Shown here piece after piece: positions 30,579 to 41,975 of a stretch of DNA of 64,000 nt. The position numbers and the translations under genes were made by a program. Origin of the DNA: Adiantum capillus-veneris (lineage: Eukaryota; Streptophyta; Polypodiopsida; Polypodiales; Pteridaceae); the NCBI GenBank assembly GCA_014529385.2, contig CM043943.1, forward strand, positions 152,343,592 to 152,407,591, written 5' to 3'. The notes below the pieces were generated by a model, which made no database searches, was not told the DNA's origin, and saw nothing but the letters and a program-made list of their open reading frames with translations. Each line of letters opens with the position of its first letter. Position 1 is the first letter of the stretch.

Positions 30579-31454
30579 GTGTTCGCTTGGTCCTATAAAG
30601 ACCTCAAAGGAGTTGATCCATTGATATGCCAACAAACAATTCCTTTGAAATCGGACGCAAAACCTAGTAAAAAACGTCCTTATACATATAATGACACATT
30701 TGCCAAACAAATCAAAGAAGAGATTGACAAACTGATGGAAGCGGAGTTCATCTATGAGATTGAACATACAGATTGGGTGTCACCCATTGTGGTAGTTCCC
30801 AAGAAGAATGGAAAACTGCAGGTGTGTGTAAACCTCAAAAAGGTGAATGCAGCAACCATAAGGGATAATTATCCCTTGCCAATTACAGAACATGTCCTTG
30901 AGCGAGTGGCCGGGAAACGGGCTTATTCCTTTCTGGATGGGTTTTCAGGATACAACCAACTGGCAATAGCAAGGGAGGATCAACACAAAACAGCGTTTGC
31001 CATAGAATGGGGGATTTATGCATATGGAGTTATGCCATTTGTCTTAACAAATGCACCAACCACTTTCCAGAGGTTAATGACTCACGCTTTCAAGGAATAC
31101 CTAAGAATATTCTTAGAAATTTACATGGATGACCTGTGTGTACACTCTCTTCTGCGAGAGGAACATATTGACCATTTGCAAAAGGTCTTTGAAAAGTGCA
31201 GAACATATCGAATCTGTCTAAACCTAGAAAAGTGTGTATTTATGGTTAAGCAAGGACAAATCTTAGGACAAATTGCCTCAAGAAACGGCATAACCACAGA
31301 CCTAGACAAAGTCAAAGTCATTGTAGACCTGCCCAGACCTACTAATGCGAAACAAGTGCAATCCTTCATGGGGCACTGCGGATATTATCGAAGATTCATA
31401 TACTTGTATGTGGTTATCGCACAACCTCTGTATCGTTTGCTAGTCAATTTCTAA
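30579..31454 (+). pseudogene. Reverse transcriptase, element 1
   Basis: An open stretch of 291 codons with all main RT landmarks: DWVSPIVVVPKKNG, motif A as FLDGFSGYNQ, YGVMPFVLTNAPTTFQR, motif C as IYMDDLCVHS with the catalytic Asp pair intact, and the thumb region (LEKCVFMVKQGQILG, then VQSFMGHCGYYRRF). One in-frame TAA at 31452-31454 separates it from RNase H, which continues in the same frame. It copies the element RNA. The YMDD form and the wording resemble Tat/Athila-like plant elements more than the chromovirus at 1304-2066. Confidence 0.92.
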
Positions 31455-31990
31455 TGGACCAAGGAGTGTGAAACCTCATTCCAAAGGCTGAGGGAAAACC
31501 TTATATCAGCACCTGTACTAAAGGCACCAGATTGGGAAAATATATTCCATGTGCACATTGATGCTTCAGCATATGCCATTGGAAGTATTCTAGCTCAACC
31601 TGGAGATGGAACAATGGATTTTCCGGTTTGCTATGCGAGCCGACAGTTAAATAGTGCAGAAAAGAACTACACAACCACCGAGAGGGAAGGGTTAGGAATG
31701 ATTTATGCTGTAAAGAAATTTCGGCATTATTTGCTTGCAAACAAATTTGTGTTCTTCACAGATCATCAAGCTCTTTTATACCTAGTAAATAAACCTTGCA
31801 ATACAGGGAGAATCGTACGCTGGTTTATTATATTGCTAGAATTTGACTTCACAGTGGTGGTCAAAAAGGGTAAAACCCATCTGCGAGCTAATCATCTTTC
31901 AAGAATACACAACGGGGAAGCTCCTCAAGAGGTAGATGATGACATACCAGATGCTTATCTTTTCAACATTGAAATGGTACCCAAATGGTC
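31455..31990 (+). CDS. RNase H domain, element 1
   Basis: Part of the open stretch from 31551. It contains VHIDASAYAIGSILAQ (first Asp), NYTTTEREGLGMIYAVKKFRHYL (Glu), FFTDHQALLYL (Asp) and KTHLRANHLSRI at the end, where the usual final Asp (A-D-H-L-S-R) is Asn. Element 2 keeps that Asp, so its loss here is probably decay. The domain degrades RNA in the RNA-DNA hybrid. It runs on into the integrase. Confidence 0.88.
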
Positions 31991-33657
31991 TCAGGAAATA
32001 GATAGCATTCTCTCCTTCGGAAGTGAGTTTGATAATACAGAATGTAGATCCAAACAGCAAACAATTCGACAAACAAAAAACTTCCAGTTGATAGCAGGAC
32101 GGCTGTATCATCTTGAATTTGACCTAATCCTACAATTATGTATAAATCCGGAAGAATTCGAGTGGTACCTTGAAGAGGCACATGTCCAGGGTTGTGCACT
32201 TCATTGTTCGACAATGAAAACACACCAGAGACTAAAACAATTAGGGGTTTATTGGCCAACTATGTATGTGGATACACATACTTATGCTACCAATTGTACA
32301 GTATGTAGTGCCAAACGACCAGTGGATCACACAACTTTGTTTCGGGTGAACATAGCACTTGCATGGAGTCAATATATCATTGACTTCCTAACCACTAGAA
32401 CGTTCCCTGAGAACATTACAAGAGCACGGGAAAAAGCTATAGAGCTGGAAGCTCATGACTTTCAGCTAATTGGAAATCAACTCTATAAGCGGGGAAAGGA
32501 CAATCAACTTAGAATCTGTACAAGTGAAAGTGAATACCTGCTGATTGTAGAACATGCACATAGCGGAGTAAGTGGAGGCCATTTTCGGGCGATAAGACAT
32601 CAAAAATTTTCTCAACCGCAGGAATTTGGTGGCCTACATTGCACATGGAGTCCGATGAGTTTGTAAAGCATTGTGATGCATGTCAATGCACCAAGATACC
32701 AATAAAAGAGATGAGATTCCATTACGGCCAATGATGGGGGCAAGAGCATTTGCAAAATGGGGCATTGATTTTGTGGGACCTATATCACCCCCTGCATATC
32801 GCACCCATACCCAATATATCATTGTGGCTACGGACTATCTCACAAAATGGGTCGAAGCCAAAGCAACACAAAAAGCTGATGCACGCACCACAGCTCAATT
32901 TTTGTATGAGAATGTTTTTGTACGTTACGGGTTACCAATAGAAATTGTCAGTGACCGTGGAACACAGTTCCTCAATGAAGTCATTGAATATCTACTAGAG
33001 GAATTCATGGTCATACATAGGAAATCAGCACCATACCATCCACATGCCAATGGGCAAGCTGAGGCCACAAATAAAACACTATGCACGGTTCTCACTAAAA
33101 TAGTCTCAGAATCAAGAACCAATTGGGATCAGCAGCTACACTTAACACTATGGGCATACAGGGTAGCTTACAAAACATCAATAGGAACAACACCATACAA
33201 CATGGTGTTTGGGCTAAATGCTATACTACCCATAGAGTTTTTAATCCCAACTCTATGAGTAGCAATAAACTTGGAATGGACAGGGCATGAACTCTCTTCA
33301 AGAATTAATGATCTTGAAAATCTAGATGAACTCCGCTTACAAGCTGTCGCTTCAATCTATGCTAAAAAGAGAAGACAAAAGGAATTTTTTGACAAACATG
33401 TGCGTACCAAAGAGTTCAAAACAGGTGATTACGTACTTGTTTATACCTTGAAGCACCATGCCAAGAAACTTAAAAAGCGAGGGATGGGACCATTTGTGAT
33501 TGATGATCTACCACAAAGTGGAGCTGTCAAGCTTGCTACATTAGCAGGTGAAGAAATGCCAAACTGGATTAGTGGGTGTCGTCTGAGGAGATATCTTCTA
33601 CCCCTCACACAGGAGATGCTCCAACAAATTCATCAAGGAAAGCAAAGAATGAAGTAA
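31991..33657 (+). pseudogene. Integrase with two zinc-binding modules, element 1
   Basis: Two H2C2-like modules precede the core. The first is around 32170-32330 (EEAHVQGCALHC, then WPTM, then NCTVCSAKRP). The second is around 32545-32700 (VEHAHSGVSGGHF, then HCDACQ) and is frameshifted. The core (32680-33258) shows WGIDFVGPI, IVSDRGTQF and NGQAEATNK, the three catalytic acidic residues. The C-terminal GPY/F-type region is at 33271-33657 (RGMGPFVIDDLPQSGAVKL). Integrase inserts the DNA copy into the genome. The two frameshifts near 32600-32700 and the stop at 33256 make this copy inactive. The frame of the C-terminal part leads towards PR2. Confidence 0.88.
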
Positions 33658-34200
33658 AAAGAGAGAGTATGGGAGGAAGCTCAAGCCGAAGCACAAGAAC
33701 GCATTGCAGCGACAACAACAACAAAGTAAACCACCATTGAGAATCAATGCCATTCGACTGATGAACTTGGAGGAGGAAACAGTAGAGCCAATAATTACAG
33801 TCAAAGTGGGCAACAATCAAGTAGAATCAACAACCTTGCTTGATTCGGGTGCTCAAGAAAATTGATCTCTTATGGATTATACCAACAGCTCAAAGTCACA
33901 GATCAACTTCATCCTACCCCCCAAGTGCTGGAAAGTAGCACATCACACCCATTGAAAACATTAGGATGGACTATATTGCATGTACAGCTACATCAATATA
34001 TTTACCCACACAAATTCTATGTGGGGACAGATGAAAGCACACAACACCCAATGATGCTAGGGCAACCTTGGAAAAAAGCATACAATGTCCAGATAGACTG
34101 GAAAGCAAAGGCGGTCAAAATTCAGCACGAACATGAACAACAGGTGATAGATTTTGCTCAGCAATACCATCATGATGAACTGCAAGCCATGCAATCACTG
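33658..34200 (+). pseudogene. PR2: second retropepsin-like domain after integrase, element 1
   Basis: After the integrase a short basic linker (PPLRINAIRLM) leads into TLLDSGAQEN, with the candidate catalytic Asp at 33842-33844. A single-base shift follows, and the domain continues in the integrase frame: ISYGLYQQL, TLGWTILHVQLHQYI, and MMLGQPWKKAYNVQIDW at about 34050-34100. The D-S-G-A plus hydrophobic-L-G-x-P-W pairing is the retropepsin fold signature. Element 2 has the same domain in the same place (D-T-G-A and LGVPWM). PR1 already occupies the normal site before RT, so the role of PR2 is unknown. Confidence 0.8.
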
Positions 34201-34777
34201 GCAACAGAGACAAGAGAACAAATACCATCAAAGACCACCATGAAACCTGAGACCAACAACCAGGTAAAAGCCAACCATGCTAATCATAGAAAGCTGAAGT
34301 CACTGGCCACAATGCAAAAATCTAGGCTACCAACACAAGGTAAACGAGTATGGATGCGGAAGGATAGAAATGCAATGGCAGAAAAAAAAACAATGTAACA
34401 ACCGGATTCCAACAAAGCAAGCGGTGCAAACCAAAACCAAGGTCATAAAACACATATGGACCCCAAAGAAACTGCTTAGCCATAACCAAACTGTCACTCA
34501 CATTTGGATACCAAAGCAAAAGCCAAAGGAAATCCCTACGGTACAAGCACCAATGGAAAGCAGACATCTGCAGGTCAACAAGGAGAACAGATATATGTGG
34601 AGACCGATGACAGACAAACCAGTGGCAAACAAGAAAGTACCAAACCATCTACCAATGGAAAGCCAAGGCCATAAGGCAAATAGCTATCACATCCCAGCCA
34701 ATTCTATCCTCAGAAACAACTACGACTCCATCAAACGTGTCGGCAAAGCAATTGCCTCTTGCCAAAAAGACAATTAA
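34201..34777 (+). pseudogene. W-x-P-K repeat tail, element 1
   Basis: A basic, low-complexity tail after PR2. Over two frames it repeats a short aromatic module: RVWMRKDR, KHIWTPKK, THIWIPKQKPK and RYMWRPMTD, each about 15-35 residues apart with a central Trp and a nearby basic residue. Element 2 has the same type of tail at 60580-61116. No domain is recognised. Possible roles are RNA or DNA binding, or a packaging tail of the pol polyprotein; the sequence does not decide. A frame change near 34370-34398 breaks it. Confidence 0.6.
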
Positions 34778-35014
34778 ACAGAGAGCAGTAGAGTTATAGC
34801 TGCTACTTGCAAAGAAAGCAGGAAGCCTCGACGGCGAATGCCAATAAGCATCTTGATTATTCCCTTCTCTTGCACAGCATTAATTTTTCCATGCACTGAC
34901 CGAGTATGCATAAAATAGGGCCACATTAATCGGCCAGGCATTAGCACAACTTTTTCAACCTATGCACGGCACATACTCCGACGCGAAACCTAGTAGTCTG
35001 GGAGGACTCCGGCT

Positions 35015-35028
35015 AGGAGGGGGGGAGG
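35015..35028 (+). promoter_or_regulatory. Internal polypurine tract, element 1
   Basis: AGGAGGGGGGGAGG, about 240 bp after the pol tail. It resembles the 3' polypurine tract of the same element (complement of 43135-43150, AAGGAGGGGGGGGGGA). Element 2 has the same arrangement. It may act as a second plus-strand primer. Confidence 0.6.
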
Positions 35029-36600
35029 CATTCTGAATGCGGAACCAATAACAAAAACAACAAAAAAGGGCATGATTTTCGACTATTTTAAGGGTTGACG
35101 TTTGATTGCAAAATTTTCTGGAGTAACCCAAGTATAGATACCCTTGTACAGCATGAAGCTACAGGTATAGGGGGCCAAACACCAAATCAAGCCCCTAGGT
35201 GTGTGTATATAAGTAGAAATATCCATTTTTCAGGAAAAATATTGGTAAAACGGAGAAATCCGGCCATAAAAATTGCATGTGAGTGTATATAATGGGTTGC
35301 GGTGATGTTTGTGATCTATTATGAATTTTGGGGATTTTTTGGGTTTGATTTGCTATTTTCCTTTTAATTTTGCTAATTTCGGCTGAAAAAATTCAAAAAT
35401 ACAAAAAGCAGGTGAAAAACAGTCGTAATGAAAAACAAAAAATATGGGGATGACCAGTGACTAAAGGACAACCTATGGTACAGTGGGGATGCAATTATGA
35501 GACTAGAGAAGAAAGCGTGTTTTGGCCAGGTTTTGACCGAAATGACAAATTTCTGGTAAACAGAGCAAATGGAGTCCAAATCAAGAAATTTTTGAGCCTA
35601 AACTATATCTCGCAGAAAGATAGGAGCACATGTCAAATTTCATGAAAAATGGTTCGGGGACCTCCATTAGAAGAAATTTCCACCCCATTTTTAGCTCATT
35701 CTCACTATTGACTTTGTGGAGAGAGCTTCTGCCACCTAGAGTGGATCGACCTTCCAGCAACTTCTACGACGCGCACGTCTATCCGACCAGCTCCAGACAT
35801 GAGAGTTAGGCTCACCACCTTGAGATTTTCGTGCATGTTTATCATTATGTTGCGAAAACTAGCGTAGAAGTCACACACAAAGCGAGCGGTAGAGACTTGC
35901 AAGTAGAGACGGCGGCCTAACGGCTAACCCGAAAGCAACAAGACTTCATCAGCAGCTTACCCTAGTCTAGGAGACCAATCCTGGATAGCCAAAGGTAGTG
36001 GGAAACCATTGGGAAAAACCCTAATTTCCATAAACCCGCAAGAGGCCACCAAATGGGAAATCGGCGAATCGGCGACCAAATGCTACCAAAATTTATGGGT
36101 AAGAGCATCTCGACATGCTCGACAAGTCCATATGACCCGCATGACCAAAAAGTGACCCGAAGCGGCACTAAACCTCAGAAACGGCATCAGACACACAAAG
36201 CATCAAAATGCACTTGTGGCCAAACCGCAAGTCCGTTTGCCACCAAACTTCACGAACGGCTTTCCTAGACCATCAACAACCAAGTCCTATGATGGTAGAC
36301 CACCACAAATCATCAAAGGTATGTAAACGCAACCACGGGTGCTTCTAGAGCAACAAATAGCCAAATGAAGCTCCAGTAAAGCCAAACTCGACAAAAATCA
36401 TACAGCAAGGATCCTCAAGGGATTGGGAAGCTATGGAGACCAACATCAAGAAATTTCATCGCCAAAAAGCACTCCAAAAGTCAGAAAACGGCTCGGAGGC
36501 TCTGAAGTCCACATAGGGAGTTATACTCTATCCATTTGACTTTTTTGTTGAAATTAGGCTCAAAAGGGACTTAAGGGGGCGAAGGGCAAGCACTGGGAAC
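35029..36600. other. Noncoding spacer after pol, element 1
   Basis: About 1.6 kb between the internal polypurine tract and the palindrome array. No convincing ORF or domain; short ORFs lack conserved motifs. It matches the position of the spacer of element 2 (59000-60550). Confidence 0.55.
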
Positions 36601-37520
36601 ACTAACACTGAAAAACTCATAAGGAGACATCCTACACGTAGGATGTCTCAACAGAACTTTTTGACACAAAACCCAACAATTTTTGTCACGCACATGTTCT
36701 GAATGACATTTGCAAGCCCTACACCAAGTTTCATCACATTTGGACCAGATTTGACCTCATATGCATGGAAAAACGCAAAGTTAGGGCATAGAGGCAATAA
36801 TGGGCCATTGACCTACCAAATCTTGTCCAAATCTCATGAAACTTGCACAACACATTCACATACACATCAGCAAACCATCTGTGTGGTCAGGGAGTAAAAA
36901 TGATGAATTAGACATCCTACGCGTAGGATGTCTAATGGACCTTTTTGGCATGGAAGGGAAGCTTTGTCATTCCAGATGTAGTTACCTCATTAGCAAGAGC
37001 CCATATGTCAAGTTTGAAGCCATTCTAATGACTTTTGACCGCCAACACCTTCAAGATACACTTTTTGAGCCCAAAAACACCTCACAGAGTCCTACAGGCA
37101 TTAAATCTTATCCAAATTCAAATCCAAGAACATGGCCATGTTCCATAGGCCAAGGACAACCCACAGAACAAGTTTCATGCAATTCTGATGAAAAAGACAT
37201 CCTACGCGTAGGATGTCTTCAGCATAAATTTATCCTTCTGTGCAAGAAATGACATCATAGGAGCCAATACCATGATGCATTGAGCCCATATACCAATTTT
37301 CAACCCATTTGGACATCAATTACTACCCATGATGGACAATCTACCCAAATTGTGACCTAAAGTCTAAATCAGCCCAAAAATCCACTTTTTGTCATCCAAA
37401 TTCAAATCCAAGCTTATAACTATGTTCCATGAGCCTTACACTACCTGCATGTCAAGTATGAACCAATTCTGAAGAAAAAGACATCCTACGCGTAGGATGT
37501 CTGGATGGAATTTTTTGGCC
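36601..37520 (+). repeat. Palindrome array before ORF3, element 1
   Basis: Four copies of the 24-bp palindrome (half-site AGACATCCTACG plus its reverse complement) at 36625-36648 (one central change), 36910-36933, 37195-37218 and 37479-37502. Starts are 285, 285 and 284 bp apart. The copy at 36910 extends to a 30-bp perfect palindrome (36907-36936). DNA between copies is only loosely similar, so the palindromes are better conserved than the repeats that hold them. Confidence 0.93.
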
Positions 37521-37667
37521 AGATTTGCATTGTGAGCACATGCACAGCTTCACAAGTTCCTTTTAAGCTATAATTTCAATTTTCAAGTCATTTGGATAAG
37601 TAAAACTCAGTTTAGCACCTGATATGGAAAAAACGCTAATTTTGGACTGCTGAGTGCAACAAGATCT

Positions 37668-39750
37668 ATGGCAGCCTTGAAGTCACCGGCAAAGAAGAAG
37701 AGAATGACAATCAAAGATTATCTGGACGAGGTGGACCCTTTTGTCATTCCAGAGGGAACACTAAAGCCCACCAACACCTGGATACAGGAAGATCTGCTAG
37801 AGTCAAACGACCTAAAGATCTACCAGGGAGTGTTCAAAGACAATGAAGGCAATGTAATAGAGCTGCCAATGCTGCCAAGAGAGCTCAATGAATTTGTCCG
37901 AAGCAAAATGGCCGGCTACTTGGAGAAAATTGACCTCCATAACTATTTTGAAGCAATACCAGCAGGGGTGGACGTCAAAAGAGTATGGGAGTTTGTAACA
38001 AGCATAAAAGAGGATGGAGTGGCCAAGGTGACAGATTTGCACGGCAGACCCGATACAGAGATCATTATCACGGAGTGGGTTGTAGCCCATGCACTAGATC
38101 TCTCCAATCAGGGAGACAGTGTGACAAAAATAAGGGATGAAGTCAAGGTGTACAAAGAGAAAAAGTCCAATTACACCTTTGAAGACATCGCCAACCCAAA
38201 GGTGGCGATCATGAGCCAATTGTACAACCACTACTTCCACATGTGCACGAAGAGGCCACAGAAGTACAGGATGCCGCCAGGTGCAATTGCCACAACGTTG
38301 ACTTGGGCAATGACAAAAGGCACCCGAAAGATAATCAACTATGCGGCTTACATACATGACAGGAGAAATGATAACCAACCTACATAGTGCCAGGAGAAAT
38401 GATAACCAAGGTAATTTATGTAGCACTGCACACCAAGGGGAGGTGGCCTGACCCCCCATCTCAAAATGATTGGCTAAGGGTAAGGGAAGGCAAAGAAGAC
38501 GAGCCACAACGAGCACCAAGGGTGGCTACAAGGTTGAAGAGACGGCTAGAGCCAACTGCAGAGGAGCAACTCGAGCAGAAGAAAGGAAAAAAGGAATCTG
38601 CTCAAGTGCCGGCCAAAGAGACAAGATCACAAAAAGCGGCCAGACTCGAGAGGCTGATGGAGAGAGTTTCCGAGCAGAAAGAGCCCTCAAGGGTGATTTA
38701 AACGAATTATGGAAGCCATCTCTCGAGTCTATGTCCGGATCATCCAGAAGAGTGCAGAGGGACCGCTTTGAAGACTATATCAAGAATTTCGAGATTCTTG
38801 ATGTTGCAGCGGAAAACATTCCCCATGTCCCTTTCACCGAGGAAGAAGTGGAGCAGATAAGGCAGACATTTCTAGATGAACAAGAAATCCAAGAAAGGGA
38901 AAGAAAAAAGAAAGAAGACAGAGACTTTACGGGCAAACCTATGGCTTTACCAGGTAGCCCTAAACCCAGCCCCCAGCCATCACCACCTCCTAGCAACCCT
39001 CCACCAGAAGATAAGGAGGCTGAGGACAATCAAGAAGAACACTAGGCTGAGAAGCAAGAGCAAAGGCAAGAGCCTGAGCCAAAAGAAGAGGCCAAGCCTA
39101 TGTCTGAGCAAAAAGAACTAGAGGAGGCATATTATGCATTTTTGGACCTGCTAGCTGCAGGCTATACAAGGGAAGAAGCCGCCACAGTCGCATTTGACTT
39201 GGCGAGAACAGGGCATAAAGAACAGATGCTAGGCATCCGGCTAGTTGAGCTAAAGGAAATTGCTACCGACACGGTAGATCAGCACCCGCCCTCTAATGAT
39301 TGGGACGTAGTGATGACAATGCTAGATGGAATAAGAGCACAATCTGTGGCATTAGACGAAGAATTGATAACTCTAAAGGCCACCAAAGAAAAGACCAAGA
39401 TGGAAAGGGATACTCTGCAGGCACAAAGCCAAGGACAAAAAGAGAGAGAAGCTGAACTCCATGCCAGCTTGGCAACGGCTCTACAAAACTGCCAAGCAAA
39501 GGAAGAAGCAAATCAGGCAGTAGCAAAAAGATTACAAGCAGCTGAAGAAGAGTGTTTGCAACTCAGCAAGTCATTGCGAGATGCCGAAAAAGAACGGGAT
39601 AAACTGACGCTCCAGCTAGCAGAAGAAACTAAAGAAGTAGAGGCCATGAGGAATGCCAAGGAAAAGGCGGAGATAGAACAAGACGCAAGCCTGGATGAAG
39701 TCCTTGAGCTCAAGGACCAATTAAAAGTCAAAGATCAAACCATCCTGTAA
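37668..39750 (+). pseudogene. ORF3, N-terminal and coiled-coil part, element 1
   Basis: Starts MAALKSPAKKKRMTIKDYLDEVDPF. The first 239 codons form a domain that aligns with ORF3 of element 2 (58935-58036): both have a helix-rich block around an invariant Asp-Gly (SIKEDGVAKVTDLHG against SIQYDGQAMLTEKDG) and a later IATTLTWAMTKG / IAVVMALATAKN block. A 31-bp partial duplication near 38358-38410 shifts the frame. Then come a basic region, a Pro-rich linker (about 38950-39010), a short helical pair (FLDLLAAGYTREEAATVAFDL) and a long coiled coil (about 39300-39740). Stops lie at 38385, 38699 and 39043. It is cut near 39750; the C-terminal part is at 43188-44440. Family unknown. Confidence 0.75.
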
Positions 39751-41913
39751 TGCCTCCTGCTTGTGATTGGCTAGGCCTGGAGGGGTCCAATGAGCTTCAA
39801 GCATGAGCTACAAGGGGGGGTCGAACCAAGAAATCTAGGGGGTTGCTTAGGGGGTATAATCACCCACACACACTCACAAACACTCTCATTGTGTGCTATG
39901 CAAAGTGCAAGAGCTCCCTCTCCTTCTCCAAGCAAGTAGAGGTTGAGAGCCTACACCAACACTCTTGGATATGGAGTGCAAATCCAACCAAGAGCCATGC
40001 TTCAATGCTTAAGCTTGCCATCTCCTTCTTCTTCATTACTATGCTATTATGTATGCTAGCAACAAGAGTTATGATAAGTGAGGAACTAATTCTTTCTCCT
40101 ACGAAATGTTTCTTCTTCCTCTTCCCTACCCTCATTCCCTGCTAGCTCTCTCCACCTTCGAAGGTGTTTGAGGTCTTGGGATAGTTAAAGCTTTCTTCAA
40201 GTTTATGTTATGTTTGTGATGCATGAAGCTTTCCATCTTCATTGCATCACCTAGGTCACAAGGAACACAAAGATTGTATTGTAACAAGTCTGTCTTAATG
40301 GGAGAAATCATAATACAAATGCCTATTGGAGGGGGGACCGGCTCCACATAAATCCGGTCCTCAACTGTTGTCATGTTCTCTAAATTCTCTCTCTTGCAAA
40401 AGTATTGTTCATGCCAAGCTACCTAATTGCTATGATTATGTTGCTATCTTCAATTATGTTCACCCGCTATGCTCACAAAGTCATTTCTCAAAAGTACTCT
40501 CATTAATTTCCGCTACTCTCAAATTAAATAGGCCAATTTCATTACAGACGGTACCAAGCATAAGAACCAATAATCATCCGCAGTATACCCCCCATCCCAA
40601 AGCTTCATTATGTACTAACAACGATAATACCATATGTAAGAACCAATACCCATCCGGGGTGTACCCTTCCATCCAAAGCTCCATTATGCATTGACAGGAT
40701 ACTTACCTTCTTAGTGGGCAAAAGAAACCACCACAAAGTTTAGTAAGCCAACCAACACCGTAGGGTTTATCAGAATTTGTAAGTGACAGGATAGTTATCT
40801 TCTTATTGGGCAAAAAGAAACCACGACAAATTTAAGTAAGCCAAACCACACAGTAGGTTTTATGCGACGTGCAATGATGATGTGGAGTCACAGCGTCCGT
40901 ACCATGTGTTAGAACCACTAATCATTAGGTGTATACCCTCCATCCCAAAGCTCCACGCAATTTACTATTTCTATGTCAAGCCAAGAGTCAGTTACCATAA
41001 TATTCCCCCGCATCAGTGCACAAAAATCAATGCTATCCGAGCTGTCAATTTACTCACGACCAGATTATGCCAAATCAAGTAATTTTTAGACAAAATACAT
41101 CCCCTAAAAAACCATTGAGCCAGTTAACGCATAGCATCAAAATTTTCATTGTGAACAACAGCCATAATTTACAAGCCAACACCTCATTATTAAGTACTAC
41201 CATCATTAAAACCATATATGGATTTTACTGAGCAAAATCCGACACCCAGTTGAGGGGTTTGAGTGACAAAAAACCATTCAACTCTATGTACTTATAAAGC
41301 AACCACATTCGGTGCTATATTAGGCATCCCACGCAGGTGTTAAAAATACCCTAGCATGTATATGTTTATGAAATCTTAACAAGAAATAAAACCTTGTTGA
41401 GTAGATAGTGGCAAACCTGAGTTGGTTGAGCTACAAGCTCCATGTTGGTGCAACAGTAAATATTCCAAATCAGCACACAGTCCTCTCTCTTTAAAAAAAA
41501 CACACACCCAAAGCTAAGTCAGGGGTAGAAAGCGCCCTCACCTCCTTAAATAGAGGGGAAAAAACACCATCACTCATGGTGTGTGTAGATTACTCCTAGA
41601 TCTTAAGTGTAGTATGCGCCTTCTGGGGAATCGACACCAAGCGGCCGCCTCATTAATGGTATGGCTCACCATTGCCAAGCATTTTTACCACAACGCCTCA
41701 CAACAGAGTAGGTAAGTGTAGAGTAGAGAGACCCATGTTCTTTTACATGCCAATTACAGCTTAAGTGGTAGTTAATAGCCTATAAGGGATCTACCCCATG
41801 GTAGATTTCAAACTTAGTGTAAGTTTGAAGCTATCTACCCAAGGTGACATTATTTAGGGGTTAGTAGAATTTTTTTCAATATGCTCAAAGATTAAAAAAG
41901 CAAGTAACAAAGT

Positions 41914-41975
<62 letters not shown>

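Larger units (their letters stand above)
22558..39750 (+). mobile_element. Giant tRNA-Asp Ty3/gypsy element 1, left part
   Basis: Order along the + strand: 5' LTR, tRNA-Asp primer site, long leader with palindromes, gag, PR1, RT, RNase H, integrase, PR2, W-x-P-K tail, internal polypurine tract, palindrome array, ORF3. The end of ORF3, the 3' polypurine tract and the 3' LTR are at 42202-44440 in inverted orientation. Together they make an element of about 19 kb. PR before RT and integrase after RNase H define Ty3/gypsy order. The tRNA-Asp primer and extra 3' ORF recall the Tat/Athila branch. The 5-bp target duplication is CCCTT. Confidence 0.88.

Noticed and set aside
36601-37520. CRISPR-like regular repeats
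   Set aside because: Short palindromic repeats at regular spacing recall CRISPR, but the spacing is about 285 bp, the context is a plant retrotransposon, and there are no cas genes.
39120-39210. UBA-like ubiquitin-binding domain in ORF3
   Set aside because: LLAAGYTREEA...AFDL is suggestive of a UBA helix pair but too short and unsupported; left as a helical segment.
39764-39800. Second LTR copy at the ORF3 breakpoint
   Set aside because: ATTGG...GGGGTCCAAT resembles the reverse of about 44520-44550, but the similarity covers only about 30 bases with gaps and does not extend.
40323-40372. Primer site or terminator at GGACCGG...CCGGTCC
   Set aside because: A 7-bp stem alone, with no LTR edge or tRNA match.
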